Assembly (NCBI GenBank): GCA_045531955.1
Contig: JAZSFC010000026.1
Span: 1 to 64,000 of the forward strand
DNA: 64,000 nt
Direction: 5' to 3'
Origin: SIG299 sp045531955
GTDB taxonomy: Bacteria > Bacillota > Clostridia > Lachnospirales > Lachnospiraceae
The notes under the pieces are model-generated. The model did no database searches. It had not been told where the DNA came from and saw nothing but the letters and a program-made list of their open reading frames with translations. The position numbers and the translations under genes were made by a program. Below, piece after piece: positions 17,056-26,333 of this stretch (the stretch's first letter is position 1; each line of letters begins with the position of its first letter).

Positions 17056-17083
17056 AAGCCGGATACCGCAAGGTATCCGGCTT
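17056..17083. terminator. Bidirectional terminator between the unknown gene pair and pilT
   Basis: AAGCCGGATACC (17056-17067) and GGTATCCGGCTT (17072-17083) form a perfect 12-bp stem with a GCAA tetraloop between convergent genes. Confidence 0.85.
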
Positions 17084-17100
17084 GTATTACATATATTGTT

Positions 17101-18156
17101 TTAGACCAGTCTTCTTACTAACTGTTCCGGATTATCCGCATATTCCAGTACCGTTTCTTTCGATATCTGCTTCTTTTGATACATATTTAACAGATACTGG
17201 TCCATGGTAATCATTCCGCTGGCACCGCCCGCCGCAATCACATTGTTAATCTGATGGTTTTTATTATCACGAATCATATTACGGATTGCATTATCCATAT
17301 GCATAATCTCATATGCCGGAATCAATTCCCCGTTTACATCAGGAATTAACTGCTGGGAAACTACGGTATGCAGCACCATACTAAGCTGCACACGAATCTG
17401 TCCCTGCTGGGTACTTGGGAAGGAGTCTAAAATACGGTCGATGGTGTTTACCGCACCCTTCGTGTGTAAGGTTGCGATAACTAAGTGTCCGGTTTCTGCT
17501 GCAGTCATAGCAGTTCGGATAGTTTCGGTATCTCTCATTTCTCCCATAAGAATAACATCCGGTGCCTGACGCAGACACGCACGGAGCGCGGAGAGATAGT
17601 CCTCCGTATCAATAGCAATTTCACGCTGGCTGATAATACTCTTATCATGTCCGTGAAGATACTCAATCGGGTCCTCCAGCGTAATAATATGAGCTTCCTG
17701 CGTATGATTAATGCGGTCAATGATACATGCCTGCGTCGTAGACTTACCACTGCCGGCGGTTCCGGTAACCAGAATCATTCCGCTGTTTACATCTGCCAGT
17801 TTCATAACCTCTTCCGGGATATTTAAGTCTCTCCAATCCGGAATATGGAAGGATACGGTACGGATTACCGCAGCCCAGGAACCTCTCTGCCGATATGCAT
17901 TTACACGGAAGCGGGCAATGCCCGGTACCGCAAAGGAAAAATCATCGTCACCGGTCTTTTCGAAATATTCTGTACTTCGTTTTGCCACTTCATATATCTG
18001 TCCGATTAACTCTCTGGTATGATTCGGAAGAAGGCGTTCTTCTCCGATACGGACAATACGTCCTTCTATCTTTGCTGTCGCAGGACTACCTGCCAGAAAA
18101 AAGATATCCGATGCCCCCTCTTCCACCGCTTTTTTCAAATAATCCAATACTTCCAT
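17101..18156 (-). CDS. pilT: PilT-like type IV pilus ATPase
   Basis: A 351-residue hexameric secretion ATPase of the PilT/GspE family. The N-terminal PAS-like domain contains GASDIFFLAGSPATAKIEG. Walker A is TGTAGSGKST (about residues 131-140), the Asp box and Walker B follow in PDVILMGEMRDTETIRTAM, and the His box is ETGHLVIATLHT. Family members power pilus retraction. The start at 18156 lies eight bases after GGAGG; the open frame extends 12 codons further. It is the last gene of the pilus-like operon. No separate PilB extension ATPase is present in the window. Confidence 0.88.
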   Translation of the reverse strand: MEVLDYLKKAVEEGASDIFFLAGSPATAKIEGRIVRIGEERLLPNHTRELIGQIYEVAKRSTEYFEKTGDDDFSFAVPGIARFRVNAYRQRGSWAAVIRTVSFHIPDWRDLNIPEEVMKLADVNSGMILVTGTAGSGKSTTQACIIDRINHTQEAHIITLEDPIEYLHGHDKSIISQREIAIDTEDYLSALRACLRQAPDVILMGEMRDTETIRTAMTAAETGHLVIATLHTKGAVNTIDRILDSFPSTQQGQIRVQLSMVLHTVVSQQLIPDVNGELIPAYEIMHMDNAIRNMIRDNKNHQINNVIAAGGASGMITMDQYLLNMYQKKQISKETVLEYADNPEQLVRRLV

Positions 18157-18170
18157 TTTATTTTCCTCCA

Positions 18171-18572
18171 TTATTCCAAGCTTCCGTTCCATACATCCAT
18201 GCTGTCATCCTCTTCCCATTCTGTCGTGGAAATCAGTTGCCAGCGGATTATTTCATATTTCTCGTCTGTTATTCTTACTTCTACCTCCAGCGCTTGCACA
18301 TCCGACACCTCACACCGGTATGTATATATATCATTCTTTGTTTCTGCTCCCTCCACCGGCATTTGTCCCTGTCTGATGGAAGCTAATATCATTTCTGCTT
18401 TTGTGTCTGCCGCATAATACTTTTTTACTGCTTCTGCCGATGCTTCTGCAAGCCGCCGGTCTGCCTGCACGGTAGACAGACTGAGCAAAGCAAAAATCGT
18501 CAGACAAAGTACGGCAAAAATAACAAGCAGGGAACTTCCGCCCACCGCCGGTGGTGCTTCCCGTTTACTCAT
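18171..18572 (-). CDS. Pilin-like membrane-anchored protein of the pilus operon
   Basis: A 133-residue protein with one N-terminal membrane helix (about residues 12-33, VGGSSLLVIFAVLCLTIFAL) and an extracellular domain containing YTYRCEVSDVQALEVEVRIT. The layout, a short charged leader, a hydrophobic helix, then a small beta-rich domain, is that of minor pilins. A canonical prepilin cleavage motif (G then FTLIE) is only weakly visible at VGGSS. It overlaps the preceding gene by eight bases and lies 14 bases before pilT. No named family recognised. Confidence 0.72.
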   Translation of the reverse strand: MSKREAPPAVGGSSLLVIFAVLCLTIFALLSLSTVQADRRLAEASAEAVKKYYAADTKAEMILASIRQGQMPVEGAETKNDIYTYRCEVSDVQALEVEVRITDEKYEIIRWQLISTTEWEEDDSMDVWNGSLE

Positions 18573-18990
18573 ATCCCGTCACCTCCGTCTGTCCGGCAAC
18601 CGGAATTCGAAACAACTCTGTTCCGTCCTTCCTTACTACCACAAGCTCTGCTTTCCAAAAAAAAGCACTGTCATGATTTTCAGGACAAATCAACAGATAA
18701 TATGCCGTTTTCCCCGGATCGGAACTATGATTCCACGCCTCATCAAGTGCTATCTGATAGCCATCCTTAACAGACATTGCATTTTTATCCAGTAAATAAC
18801 TGCTCAGGCCTACCGCCTTCAAGGTTTCTGCTGCATTCTGTGCCTCTATGGCTGCCCTGTTTAACTCCTCGGTATTTTTTGAAATTTTTCCTGACAGAAC
18901 AAAGGTCTGTAAACATAGTGCGGCAGCTAAAGCAAATATTAAAACCATTACTATCTGTTCCATCATAACTAATGGTGCTTTGCTCTTCAT
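18565..18990 (-). CDS. Pilin-like membrane-anchored protein of the pilus operon
   Basis: A 141-residue protein with an N-terminal membrane helix (about residues 8-30, MMEQIVMVLIFALAAALCLQ), a helical stretch rich in Ala and Asn (LNRAAIEAQNAAETLKAVG) and a C-terminal beta region (FFWKAELVVVRKDGTELFRI). The long N-terminal helix continuing out of the membrane is pilin-like. It overlaps the gene after it by eight bases and touches the gene before it, so the operon is tightly coupled. No family name can be given with certainty. Confidence 0.72.
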   Translation of the reverse strand: MKSKAPLVMMEQIVMVLIFALAAALCLQTFVLSGKISKNTEELNRAAIEAQNAAETLKAVGLSSYLLDKNAMSVKDGYQIALDEAWNHSSDPGKTAYYLLICPENHDSAFFWKAELVVVRKDGTELFRIPVAGQTEVTGYE

Positions 18991-19478
18991 TATCTGCCTC
19001 CTCTCCTTTTACTCCGTAAGGTCAGCTTAACTTCTGTTTTTTCTCCATCTGTTCCTGTCACAAATACGTTTAGACAATTTTCATTTAGGATAAAATCCAC
19101 CTGTTGGGCCTCCAGTATTTTTTCTCCCGCTTCCGGTTCAAAGCTTCCTGTTACCGTGGAAAACAATTCCCGCAGATAACCGTCATAGCAATATATTCTG
19201 GTGACATATTCTTTGCCGGGCAATTCTATCAGCTCCAATGCTTCTACACCGCAAAAATCACCGATTGTCACTCCACCGGATATATCTGCTTGCCGAACCT
19301 TTGTCGCAATATACTGTGGTACTGTCCGCTCTTCATAAGATGCCTGCTGTCTGTCCACCAGCCTCCCATATGCGCCGGCTCCCGTAAGCAATACAGATAA
19401 TATGCATATGGCAAATACCCCAAACAACACCAATACCAATAAACTTTCTATATGCGTTTTAGTTTCACTCTTTTTCAT
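18990..19478 (-). CDS. DUF4860-type membrane-anchored protein
   Basis: A 162-residue protein with one N-terminal membrane helix (about residues 11-36, SLLVLVLFGVFAICILSVLL) followed by YEERTVPQYIATKVRQADIS, the pattern I associate with DUF4860, a domain found in clostridial type IV pilus-like operons. That assignment is from memory. The outer part ends in a basic tail (KLTLRSKRRGGR). It overlaps the preceding gene by 14 bases. Probably a minor pilin or pilus assembly component. Confidence 0.72.
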   Translation of the reverse strand: MKKSETKTHIESLLVLVLFGVFAICILSVLLTGAGAYGRLVDRQQASYEERTVPQYIATKVRQADISGGVTIGDFCGVEALELIELPGKEYVTRIYCYDGYLRELFSTVTGSFEPEAGEKILEAQQVDFILNENCLNVFVTGTDGEKTEVKLTLRSKRRGGR

Positions 19479-19788
19479 CTCTTTTTTCCACTATCGTTAT
19501 ATCCGGCATGAGATTTTCTGCAAATATCTCATATCTGACCAGATAACGTTCTTCATCAATCTGAATCCCGTAATGTTCCTTCATATATTCTACATCCGGC
19601 GGATAAATTCCCTCCGTTGCATAGCAGGTCACCGCACACCGCTTTAATGCCTGTTCCAACTGTTCTTTTCCTTCCTCCCGCTTTCCGTTATCTAAATTAT
19701 TAACAGACGCCAGAAAGAACAACAAAATTCCTACCGCTAAAATAGGAAACAACATTCCTGAAATTCCTTGTTGCAGTTTCTTTTTCAT
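19465..19788 (-). CDS. Small membrane protein of the pilus operon
   Basis: A 107-residue protein with a basic N-terminus, one membrane helix (about residues 10-29, GMLFPILAVGILLFFLASVN) and a small outer domain (LKRCAVTCYATEGIYPPDVE, then YMKEHYGIQI). The text YATEGIYPPDVEYMKEHYGI resembles the sequence after the N-terminal helix in major pilins of Firmicutes (short segment, Cys pair, Pro-Pro). It may be a pilin variant with a shortened leader. It lies four bases after pilC. Confidence 0.7.
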   Translation of the reverse strand: MKKKLQQGISGMLFPILAVGILLFFLASVNNLDNGKREEGKEQLEQALKRCAVTCYATEGIYPPDVEYMKEHYGIQIDEERYLVRYEIFAENLMPDITIVEKRDEKE

Positions 19789-19792
19789 AACA

Positions 19793-20833
19793 TCACCTAA
19801 TTGCTTCCATAATGTTCATTAAAGGCAGCATCACTGACAGCAAAATAATTCCAACCAGTATCGAAGTAATCAGTACCAGTGTCGGTTCTACCTTTTCCAC
19901 CCTGGCAGCCAGTGCCACATCAGCTTCCTCCGTAAGACGGTCCGCAATTTCCACCATAACCGCATCACCGTTTCCGCTCTGCATACCAAGGCTAAGCAAC
20001 CGGCACATGGCAGGAGGGAAAACATCTGCTTTCTTTAATGCATCCGCCAACGGAATTCCGCTAAGCAGCTCTTCTTTACAATTTAAACACCGCTCTTTGG
20101 CCTGCGGAATATCATTCAATACCTCTGCTGCCAGTTCCATGGTCTCTTCTAACGGAAGTCCGCTGGATAGCCCCATGGAAATTGCCTGGGCAAAGCTGGC
20201 ATCATTCATCTTACGCATAACACCCTTATCGCCAGCCTTTTTCTTCCATGCGCCCAACATCTTCTCACGGAATCCGTTGCTGACAGAAAATGCAATTACA
20301 AACGCAACCACAACAGCCATTAAAACACACAGGAACGGCATTGCTTTATTAATCACAACACCCAAGGTTAATAAACCGCCTGCAAGACCGCCCATCTTTC
20401 CGCCAAGGGAAGCAAATACCGATTGGAAAATCGGAAGCACCTGGGTTAATAAAACAACGATAACCACAAGCATTAAAAGAAGCAAAATCGATGGATACAG
20501 CAACGCACTGCGCACCCGGTTGTTCATGTATTCCCTGCCCTCATAATATTTTTTAATTGCCAGCAGGGATTCTTCCAAACGTCCTGTAGTTTCTCCCACA
20601 TTTAATATTCCCTGGACATAAACCGGAAAACATCCGGAATTTTTAACAATTTCAGATAACGGCAAGCCTTCATCTGCCTGCTCAGCCATGGAAATCAGGC
20701 AATCCTTCCACGCCGTTTCCTTTTCTTCTTCCGCTAAAAGATGTAAACCATCACCGACACGTACCCCGGAATGTACCAGCCAGGCGATTTCCTGGCAAAA
20801 TGATGCAATTTCCTTATAGTTTAACTGTCTCAT
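19793..20833 (-). CDS. pilC: Type II secretion/type IV pilus inner-membrane platform protein
   Basis: A 346-residue protein of the GspF/PilC family, the membrane platform that couples ATPase motion to pilin movement. It has two homologous cytoplasmic domains (SFCQEIAWLVHSGVRVGDGL, and SFAQAISMGLSSGLPLEETM) with conserved Gly-rich turns, and three membrane helices (about 130-155, 175-200 and 318-342). The GGGAGG site five bases before the ATG sets the start at 20833. It is the first gene of the pilus unit after the transglutaminase lipoprotein. Two small hairpins lie between the two (20865-20883 and 20886-20900). Confidence 0.87.
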   Translation of the reverse strand: MRQLNYKEIASFCQEIAWLVHSGVRVGDGLHLLAEEEKETAWKDCLISMAEQADEGLPLSEIVKNSGCFPVYVQGILNVGETTGRLEESLLAIKKYYEGREYMNNRVRSALLYPSILLLLMLVVIVVLLTQVLPIFQSVFASLGGKMGGLAGGLLTLGVVINKAMPFLCVLMAVVVAFVIAFSVSNGFREKMLGAWKKKAGDKGVMRKMNDASFAQAISMGLSSGLPLEETMELAAEVLNDIPQAKERCLNCKEELLSGIPLADALKKADVFPPAMCRLLSLGMQSGNGDAVMVEIADRLTEEADVALAARVEKVEPTLVLITSILVGIILLSVMLPLMNIMEAIR

Positions 20834-20916
20834 TATAGCCTCCCTGTTTTCCGAAGGAAATCCCAATTGTCCAACGGACAATTTACCCGCATTATGCGGG
20901 CAGAGGATTTTACCTC

Positions 20917-21894
20917 TTAATATATTTTGTTTACCGTATAATTGGAACCGTCTCCAATATACTTCATAATTTCCTCGCTGCGATTTCCGGAAGCCGCAAA
21001 GGTAGGGTCCATCCGCTTCCAGGCAGTTCCGTCAAAATAAATGGCATTGTCTATCCACCCGTCTTTTTCTGTGTAGACACTAATCCAGGCATGATATACC
21101 TCTCCGGCATACCCTACCACAAGTTTACATGGCACGGACTGACTTCTTAGCATACCGGTCATTAAGGCTGCGTAATCGAAACAAATTCCCTTCTTGCTTT
21201 CCAATACCCTGTCTAAAACAGGAAGGTACCCGCTCTTTACATTTTCTGCCAGTTCTGTGTCATAGGTGATGTTATTCACTACATATTCATATACCGCCTG
21301 CACTTTTTCCAGCTCGGTTTCCTTTCCCACAGAAAGTTTTGCTGCCAGCATTCTTGTTTCAGTGGCTACTCCGTAGTCTACATACTGGTTTGGTCGTATA
21401 AACGGTGCAAACTCATCCTTCAATTCCACCTCAGCAGATACGGAAAGTACTGCCGCATACTTATTTCCTTCTGCATTTTCAAAAACCGTTATCTGATAGG
21501 TACCGTTACTGTCTGACAACGGGAAGGTTTCCCATTCACCTACCTGTATATCATATTTATAGGTGGTAGTAGGTCCCTTCACCTGAACCTTTAACCGTTT
21601 TTCCGTTTCGGCTGTAAACTTAACCATAACATATCCGTCTGTAATGTTGGAATAGTCGATAATCGCTTTTTCATTTTCTTCTACTGCCACACCCGAAGCC
21701 TCCGGCTCCAAAACATCCGGCAGCGCGGGTTCTTCTGCAATGACATTCTGTTCCGAATTCACTGTGCCAATCACTGTTTCATCCACAAACGGCTCCGGCT
21801 GTTTCGGGGGTTCCTCCCCGTTGGAACCACAGCCCGCAAAAAGAATCAGTAGCAATAACGCATACATCATCTGCTTTTTTTGCAATCTTCTCAC
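20917..21894 (-). CDS. Transglutaminase-like lipoprotein
   Basis: A 325-residue lipoprotein with lipobox LFAGC (Cys22). A Glu/Pro-rich region is followed by a beta-sandwich-like part (about 80-170) and a transglutaminase/protease-like core (about 200-300). The triad context is visible: KGICFDYAALMTGMLRS with Cys, VYHAWISVY with His, and RMDPTFAA with Asp. These enzymes cleave or crosslink peptides at the cell surface. The start overlaps the response regulator stop (ATGA-type), so the two are translationally coupled and lie ahead of the pilus genes. Substrate unknown; a role in pilin or wall maturation is speculation. Confidence 0.82.
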   Translation of the reverse strand: MRRLQKKQMMYALLLLILFAGCGSNGEEPPKQPEPFVDETVIGTVNSEQNVIAEEPALPDVLEPEASGVAVEENEKAIIDYSNITDGYVMVKFTAETEKRLKVQVKGPTTTYKYDIQVGEWETFPLSDSNGTYQITVFENAEGNKYAAVLSVSAEVELKDEFAPFIRPNQYVDYGVATETRMLAAKLSVGKETELEKVQAVYEYVVNNITYDTELAENVKSGYLPVLDRVLESKKGICFDYAALMTGMLRSQSVPCKLVVGYAGEVYHAWISVYTEKDGWIDNAIYFDGTAWKRMDPTFAASGNRSEEIMKYIGDGSNYTVNKIY

Positions 21895-23459
21895 CTCTGT
21901 TCCTGACTATCCAGCTGCTTTCTGTACTCTGCCGGACTCTCTCCTACATACTTTTTAAATTTTTTATGGAAATAGTCTACATTCTTATAACCAACCATTT
22001 CCGCAATTTCATATACTTTATGCTTGTTTTCCACTAACAGTTCAATTGCATGCTTAATGCGCACCTGGTCAACATAGGAGTTAAAGCTTTCTCCAACACT
22101 CTTATTAAATATTTTTCCGAGATAGGAACTGTTATAGCCAAACAAAGCAGCAATTCCTTCCAGCTTTAAATTGGAAGGATAGTTATGCTCTATGTAATAT
22201 AAAATATCATCCAGCACACTGTCTCTGGACGAATTACCGATGGAGTTCATCACATCTTCAAACTGCTCTGCAAAATAGTCGGTAATCTCATATAAATAGT
22301 GTTGCTGACTAATAATCGCAATAATATCCTGATTGGAGTCAAAAGGAATCTCCATGGAATTGTAGCGATGATTCATGGTATCTTTTACCTGCAAATATAA
22401 GTCTGTTACAAAAAGTTTTACGGCAGAAATATCATTTTCCACCTGATATAAATAGGATTCCAGCTCTCGCAAGGTTTCCTGCACCTTGCGACGGTTAAAG
22501 GTCTGTAAATAGTCTGTCAGCTTTGTACAATAATTCTCTACCTTTGAACTGTCGACAGACAACTTTTCTTCCCTCGTTTCCGGAAGTTCCGTATAGCCAA
22601 GCACATGCTGACCTTTCTCGCAGAAGAAACGTCTGCCAAGCAAGGTTACCGCCTGTTCGTAAGATTTTGCCAATTCACGGATATCCGCTACCATAACGCC
22701 ATAGGAAATAAATAACGTATCAAGCGGGCTTCCTTTTTGCGGTGCAGATTCATAATGCCGTAAAAAACGTTTAAACTTTTCAATAGCAAAGTTTCCCTTT
22801 AACAATAAAATATTCTTCTCTTTTATTACAAAATGTTCAAAAGAATCACTTCCGGTATCCGCAACCATAAACATGTCGGCAAACTGATACGGCAATTCCA
22901 CCTCATCCATTTGGAAATTCTCGTACATAACTACCTGATATACTTCCGCATCCAGCTTTAACTCTGCTAAATTCAACAAATCTATCCGTGCTTCACCTAA
23001 TAAAATATCCTGCAGGATTTCTTTTTTGGACTTTCTGCGGAAAAATTCATCATCTTCTTTTTTCTGCCGCTCATCCTGAATCGTTCCGTAAACTTCTTTT
23101 ACCACCTTTTCCAGTTCCTCTTCATCCATTGGTTTGGTGAGATAATATTTTACGCCAAACTTCATGGCAGTCTGAGCATACTTAAAATCAGAATAACCGC
23201 TTAAAACAACAAAGCTTCCTGTATATCCCTTTTGTCTTGCCTGCTCAATTACTTCCAGACCATACAACTTCGGCATACGGATATCCATCAGAACCAAAGA
23301 AGGCTGTAAACGAAGAATTTCCTGCAGTGCCTCTTCCCCGTTAGATGCTTCTCCGCAGACGGTAAAGCCCAGTTCTTCCCAGTCAATAATGCATTTCAAA
23401 CCATCTCTGATATTTGCTTCATCATCCGCAATAAATACGGTTTCCATGATTTCTTTCAT
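21891..23459 (-). CDS. YesN-type response regulator with AraC DNA-binding domain
   Basis: A 522-residue regulator. The N-terminal receiver domain has VFIADDEANIRDGL, the phospho-acceptor in LVLMDIRMPKL (Asp59) and the switch Lys in YYLTKPMDEEEL. A long middle region without clear motifs follows. The C-terminal AraC-type double HTH contains GYNSSYLGKIFNKSVGESFN and VGYKNVDYFHKKFKKYVGES. AAGGAGA before the ATG at 23459 sets the start. YesN proteins pair with YesM kinases (here at 34952-36790) to activate polysaccharide genes; the word GTATTTTGT in three nearby promoter regions is its likely target. It is coupled to the transglutaminase gene. Confidence 0.9.
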   Translation of the reverse strand: MKEIMETVFIADDEANIRDGLKCIIDWEELGFTVCGEASNGEEALQEILRLQPSLVLMDIRMPKLYGLEVIEQARQKGYTGSFVVLSGYSDFKYAQTAMKFGVKYYLTKPMDEEELEKVVKEVYGTIQDERQKKEDDEFFRRKSKKEILQDILLGEARIDLLNLAELKLDAEVYQVVMYENFQMDEVELPYQFADMFMVADTGSDSFEHFVIKEKNILLLKGNFAIEKFKRFLRHYESAPQKGSPLDTLFISYGVMVADIRELAKSYEQAVTLLGRRFFCEKGQHVLGYTELPETREEKLSVDSSKVENYCTKLTDYLQTFNRRKVQETLRELESYLYQVENDISAVKLFVTDLYLQVKDTMNHRYNSMEIPFDSNQDIIAIISQQHYLYEITDYFAEQFEDVMNSIGNSSRDSVLDDILYYIEHNYPSNLKLEGIAALFGYNSSYLGKIFNKSVGESFNSYVDQVRIKHAIELLVENKHKVYEIAEMVGYKNVDYFHKKFKKYVGESPAEYRKQLDSQEQR

Positions 23460-23587
23460 AACGCTCTCCTTGAAAAACAGCATACTATTCCTTAATACTA
23501 TATTATACACTAATTTTGTCGGATTCCGCAAGATTTTCTGTCTTTTTTCTCATGGAATTTCCTCTGTAGGAATAATCATTGACAAAA

Positions 23588-23646
23588 AAATCCTGTATCC
23601 TTGGCAGCAACTCTTCCATAAATGTTGCTACCTGGATACAGGATTT
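23588..23646 (-). terminator. Terminator after the GH5 gene
   Basis: AAATCCTGTATCC (23588-23600) pairs with GGATACAGGATTT (23634-23646), with an inner stem AGCAAC/GTTGCT. It closes the glycanase operon on the minus strand and separates it from the response regulator gene. Confidence 0.82.
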
Positions 23647-23652
23647 AATTAT

Positions 23653-26331
23653 TTATTCTGCAGTAATCTTAATCTTAGCCTTACCTCTTTGTTCACCCAT
23701 CGCGGTGATGGTTGTTTTACCGGCTTTGATACAAGTTACCTTAACGGTTACCACACCTTCTTCCGGTAATCTTCCGGTTACATCAACCACTGCAACCGAA
23801 CTGTCATCAGACATAAATGCGATTTTTTCTGTGGTTTCACCCGGCTCTACGGTAATGGTAAATTCTCTTGTTTCACCTACTGCCATGGTCGCTTCCGTCT
23901 CAGTCGCCTTGATGGAAGTAATCGGTACGTTTTCCACAACCTCTGTAGATTCAAATACCAGATTAGAGATTGTAAAGGTAACTTCAATACGCTTTGGTTC
24001 CGGATGTCCTGCAATATTTAGGGAATAGTCGGTGTTTGCGGTAACACCTTCTACCGCAGAACCATCCCAGGCATTCATTGGGTCACCGGTATCTAAAGTA
24101 CCTGCCTTTAAGGCGGTCTTTGGTGCCGTCTGGGTTACCTTAAGTTCTTCTCCGTCTACCACAACCTTGTCGTACATAATATCACAGGTTGCAGCCTCGG
24201 TTTTGGTCTTTACTGCTGTTGTTACCAGATAGTCCTTAATATACAGGGAACCAATGCCCGCCAGACTGGTTACGCCTGCTGTCTTTGCCGCATCTGAAAG
24301 GTCGGTGGTTGCATCAATCACTACGGTATACTGGCCGTTCCCTGTAATTGTGGTTACAGGACCCACATCATTGCCGTAATAGTTGTGAACACCATCGGTA
24401 AAGTAAGCATTTAATGCAACCTGAATTTCTCCGCTGGATGATACCGCGGATACTTTGATTTTCACACTACGGTTAAGACCTGTGGAGGACTGGATAATCA
24501 CATAAGCAATACCGGCGCTCTTCGCATAAACCTCGCCATACTCATTGACTGTACAAATATCCTCATTAGTGGATACATAAGTTAAGAACGCATCTGTATT
24601 TTCCGGTTCCATGGTTGCCTGAAGGTTTGCATGGGAACCCTGAGGAATGGTAACCGTAGTCTGAGGAACCACGATCTTTGTACATGGATTTTCGGATGTC
24701 TGACCAAGTACGGTGACCGTAATGGAGGCTTCTGCATCTCCCATCAGGGAGCAGGCTGTAATGGTTACCACACCCATACTCTTGCCATGAATCTTGCCGT
24801 TGTAAACTGTTGCCACATTCGGATTAGAAGTTTTCCACACAATGATGTCATTACAAGTTTCCGGAAGTTTCTGCGCATCTACATGCACATATTCACCGGC
24901 TTCCAATATAATTCCGTCCGGATACTGGGATTTTGTATCCAAAGCAATATCTGTCATCGGAGTCAGTTCCGGTTCCTTTGTAATATCAGACAGCTCCGCA
25001 TAATTTAATTTAAATCCACGCATAATGCCGTAGGTTATTTCCGGATACATCAGCTCGTATGTGTCACGGCGGATGAGAGTAAAGCAGAAATCTGCTTTTT
25101 CGGTATCTTCGTGATTAAATGCCCCCGCATCCCACCATACCGGAACGATACCTATCTTTTTGCACATGTAATTGACTGCTTCCGCATAATACGCACGTTC
25201 CAAAGTATTATTCTTATCAATGGCACCGTATTCGCCTAAAATTACAGGATAACCTGCATCAATGAAGCGGGAAAGCTTCTGCATGTTAGCTTCCAGATTC
25301 TGGGCGGATTTTTCACTGTAAGTACGATTGGTCATATTTTCGGCAAGGCCAAACAACCAGTCATAATCATGCACTGCGAGGAACAAGTGACCTGCCTTAT
25401 CCTTTGGCATTTCAAAACCATACGCTTCCTTGGTTGTATTCACAATATTGGTATATCTGCCCGGAACGGATAACCAGCGCTTTGCATTATTACTTCCGGT
25501 AGCACGTACCGTATCCACAAAAATCTGGTTTAACTCCATGATAACCTGCATGTCCTTTTTAATTCCTGCATCGGTATTATCAGGACCAACCACTTCGTTC
25601 ATGGACTCAAAAATCAAGTGCTCGTCGTAGTCTTTAAATCGTTCTGCGATTGTTTTCCAAACGCCGGCAAATTTTTCTTTTACCGGACCTAAATCCTGCG
25701 CACCCACACGAAGCCAACCGGTCTGCTCCGCACCATCGTGGTGAATGTTAATAATACAATACATATCCTGGGAAACACAGTAATCTACAATTTCCTGCAC
25801 TCTTGCCATCCACTGCTCGTTAATGGAATAGCCGTTTTCATCATCAATCATGTTGCCCCAGGTAATCGGCACACGCACCGTATTAAAGCCTGCATCATGA
25901 ACTGCGGTAATTAATTCCTTTGTGGTTACATACGGCTGCCACAGCGTTTCCAACGGAGTAAATCCGGTGTGACCATCCATGGTATTACCCAGGTTCCAAC
26001 CGGTACCCATTTCTGCCACGATTTCGTCGGCAGTCAAAGTGCGGAACGGTTCTGTTCCGCTAGCAACCGGTACCACAGTCGGCTCCGGAGTTGGAGTTGC
26101 CGTCGGTTCCGGTGTCGGAGTCGCTGTTGGTTCCGGCGTTGCAGTCGGAGCCGTTGTTGCCGTTGGCTCTGCAGTTGGTGTTGCCGGAGCTTCTGTCGGA
26201 ACCGCTGTTGCGGTTGGTGCCACGGTCGGAATCACCTCCGGTGTGGTAGTCTTGTCACCGCAAGCTGCCATGGAAAGCACCATCACTGCACTAAGTAATA
26301 AGGCTAAGCCTTTCTTTTTCCAAACTTTCAT
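23653..26331 (-). CDS. GH5 endoglycanase lipoprotein with Ig-like domains
   Basis: An 892-residue surface enzyme. The lipobox is MAAC (Cys24), followed by a Thr-Pro-Glu linker (about 30-92). The GH5 catalytic domain (about 95-430) has GTGWNLGNTMDG, FNTVRVPITWGN, FESMNEVVGPD (acid/base Glu) and PVILGEYGAIDK (nucleophile Glu); this start and spacing fit GH5 subfamily 4 (endoglucanase, xyloglucanase or xylanase). Behind it come two BIG2-like Ig domains (about 455-620). A beta domain (about 625-790) has the same core words as the C-terminal domain of the 1070-residue surface protein (GNGQYTVVID here, GNGTYTLEIN there). A last BIG2 domain follows. It is three bases after yesL. Exact substrate uncertain. 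Confidence 0.9.
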   Translation of the reverse strand: MKVWKKKGLALLLSAVMVLSMAACGDKTTTPEVIPTVAPTATAVPTEAPATPTAEPTATTAPTATPEPTATPTPEPTATPTPEPTVVPVASGTEPFRTLTADEIVAEMGTGWNLGNTMDGHTGFTPLETLWQPYVTTKELITAVHDAGFNTVRVPITWGNMIDDENGYSINEQWMARVQEIVDYCVSQDMYCIINIHHDGAEQTGWLRVGAQDLGPVKEKFAGVWKTIAERFKDYDEHLIFESMNEVVGPDNTDAGIKKDMQVIMELNQIFVDTVRATGSNNAKRWLSVPGRYTNIVNTTKEAYGFEMPKDKAGHLFLAVHDYDWLFGLAENMTNRTYSEKSAQNLEANMQKLSRFIDAGYPVILGEYGAIDKNNTLERAYYAEAVNYMCKKIGIVPVWWDAGAFNHEDTEKADFCFTLIRRDTYELMYPEITYGIMRGFKLNYAELSDITKEPELTPMTDIALDTKSQYPDGIILEAGEYVHVDAQKLPETCNDIIVWKTSNPNVATVYNGKIHGKSMGVVTITACSLMGDAEASITVTVLGQTSENPCTKIVVPQTTVTIPQGSHANLQATMEPENTDAFLTYVSTNEDICTVNEYGEVYAKSAGIAYVIIQSSTGLNRSVKIKVSAVSSSGEIQVALNAYFTDGVHNYYGNDVGPVTTITGNGQYTVVIDATTDLSDAAKTAGVTSLAGIGSLYIKDYLVTTAVKTKTEAATCDIMYDKVVVDGEELKVTQTAPKTALKAGTLDTGDPMNAWDGSAVEGVTANTDYSLNIAGHPEPKRIEVTFTISNLVFESTEVVENVPITSIKATETEATMAVGETREFTITVEPGETTEKIAFMSDDSSVAVVDVTGRLPEEGVVTVKVTCIKAGKTTITAMGEQRGKAKIKITAE

Positions 26332-26333
26332 AG

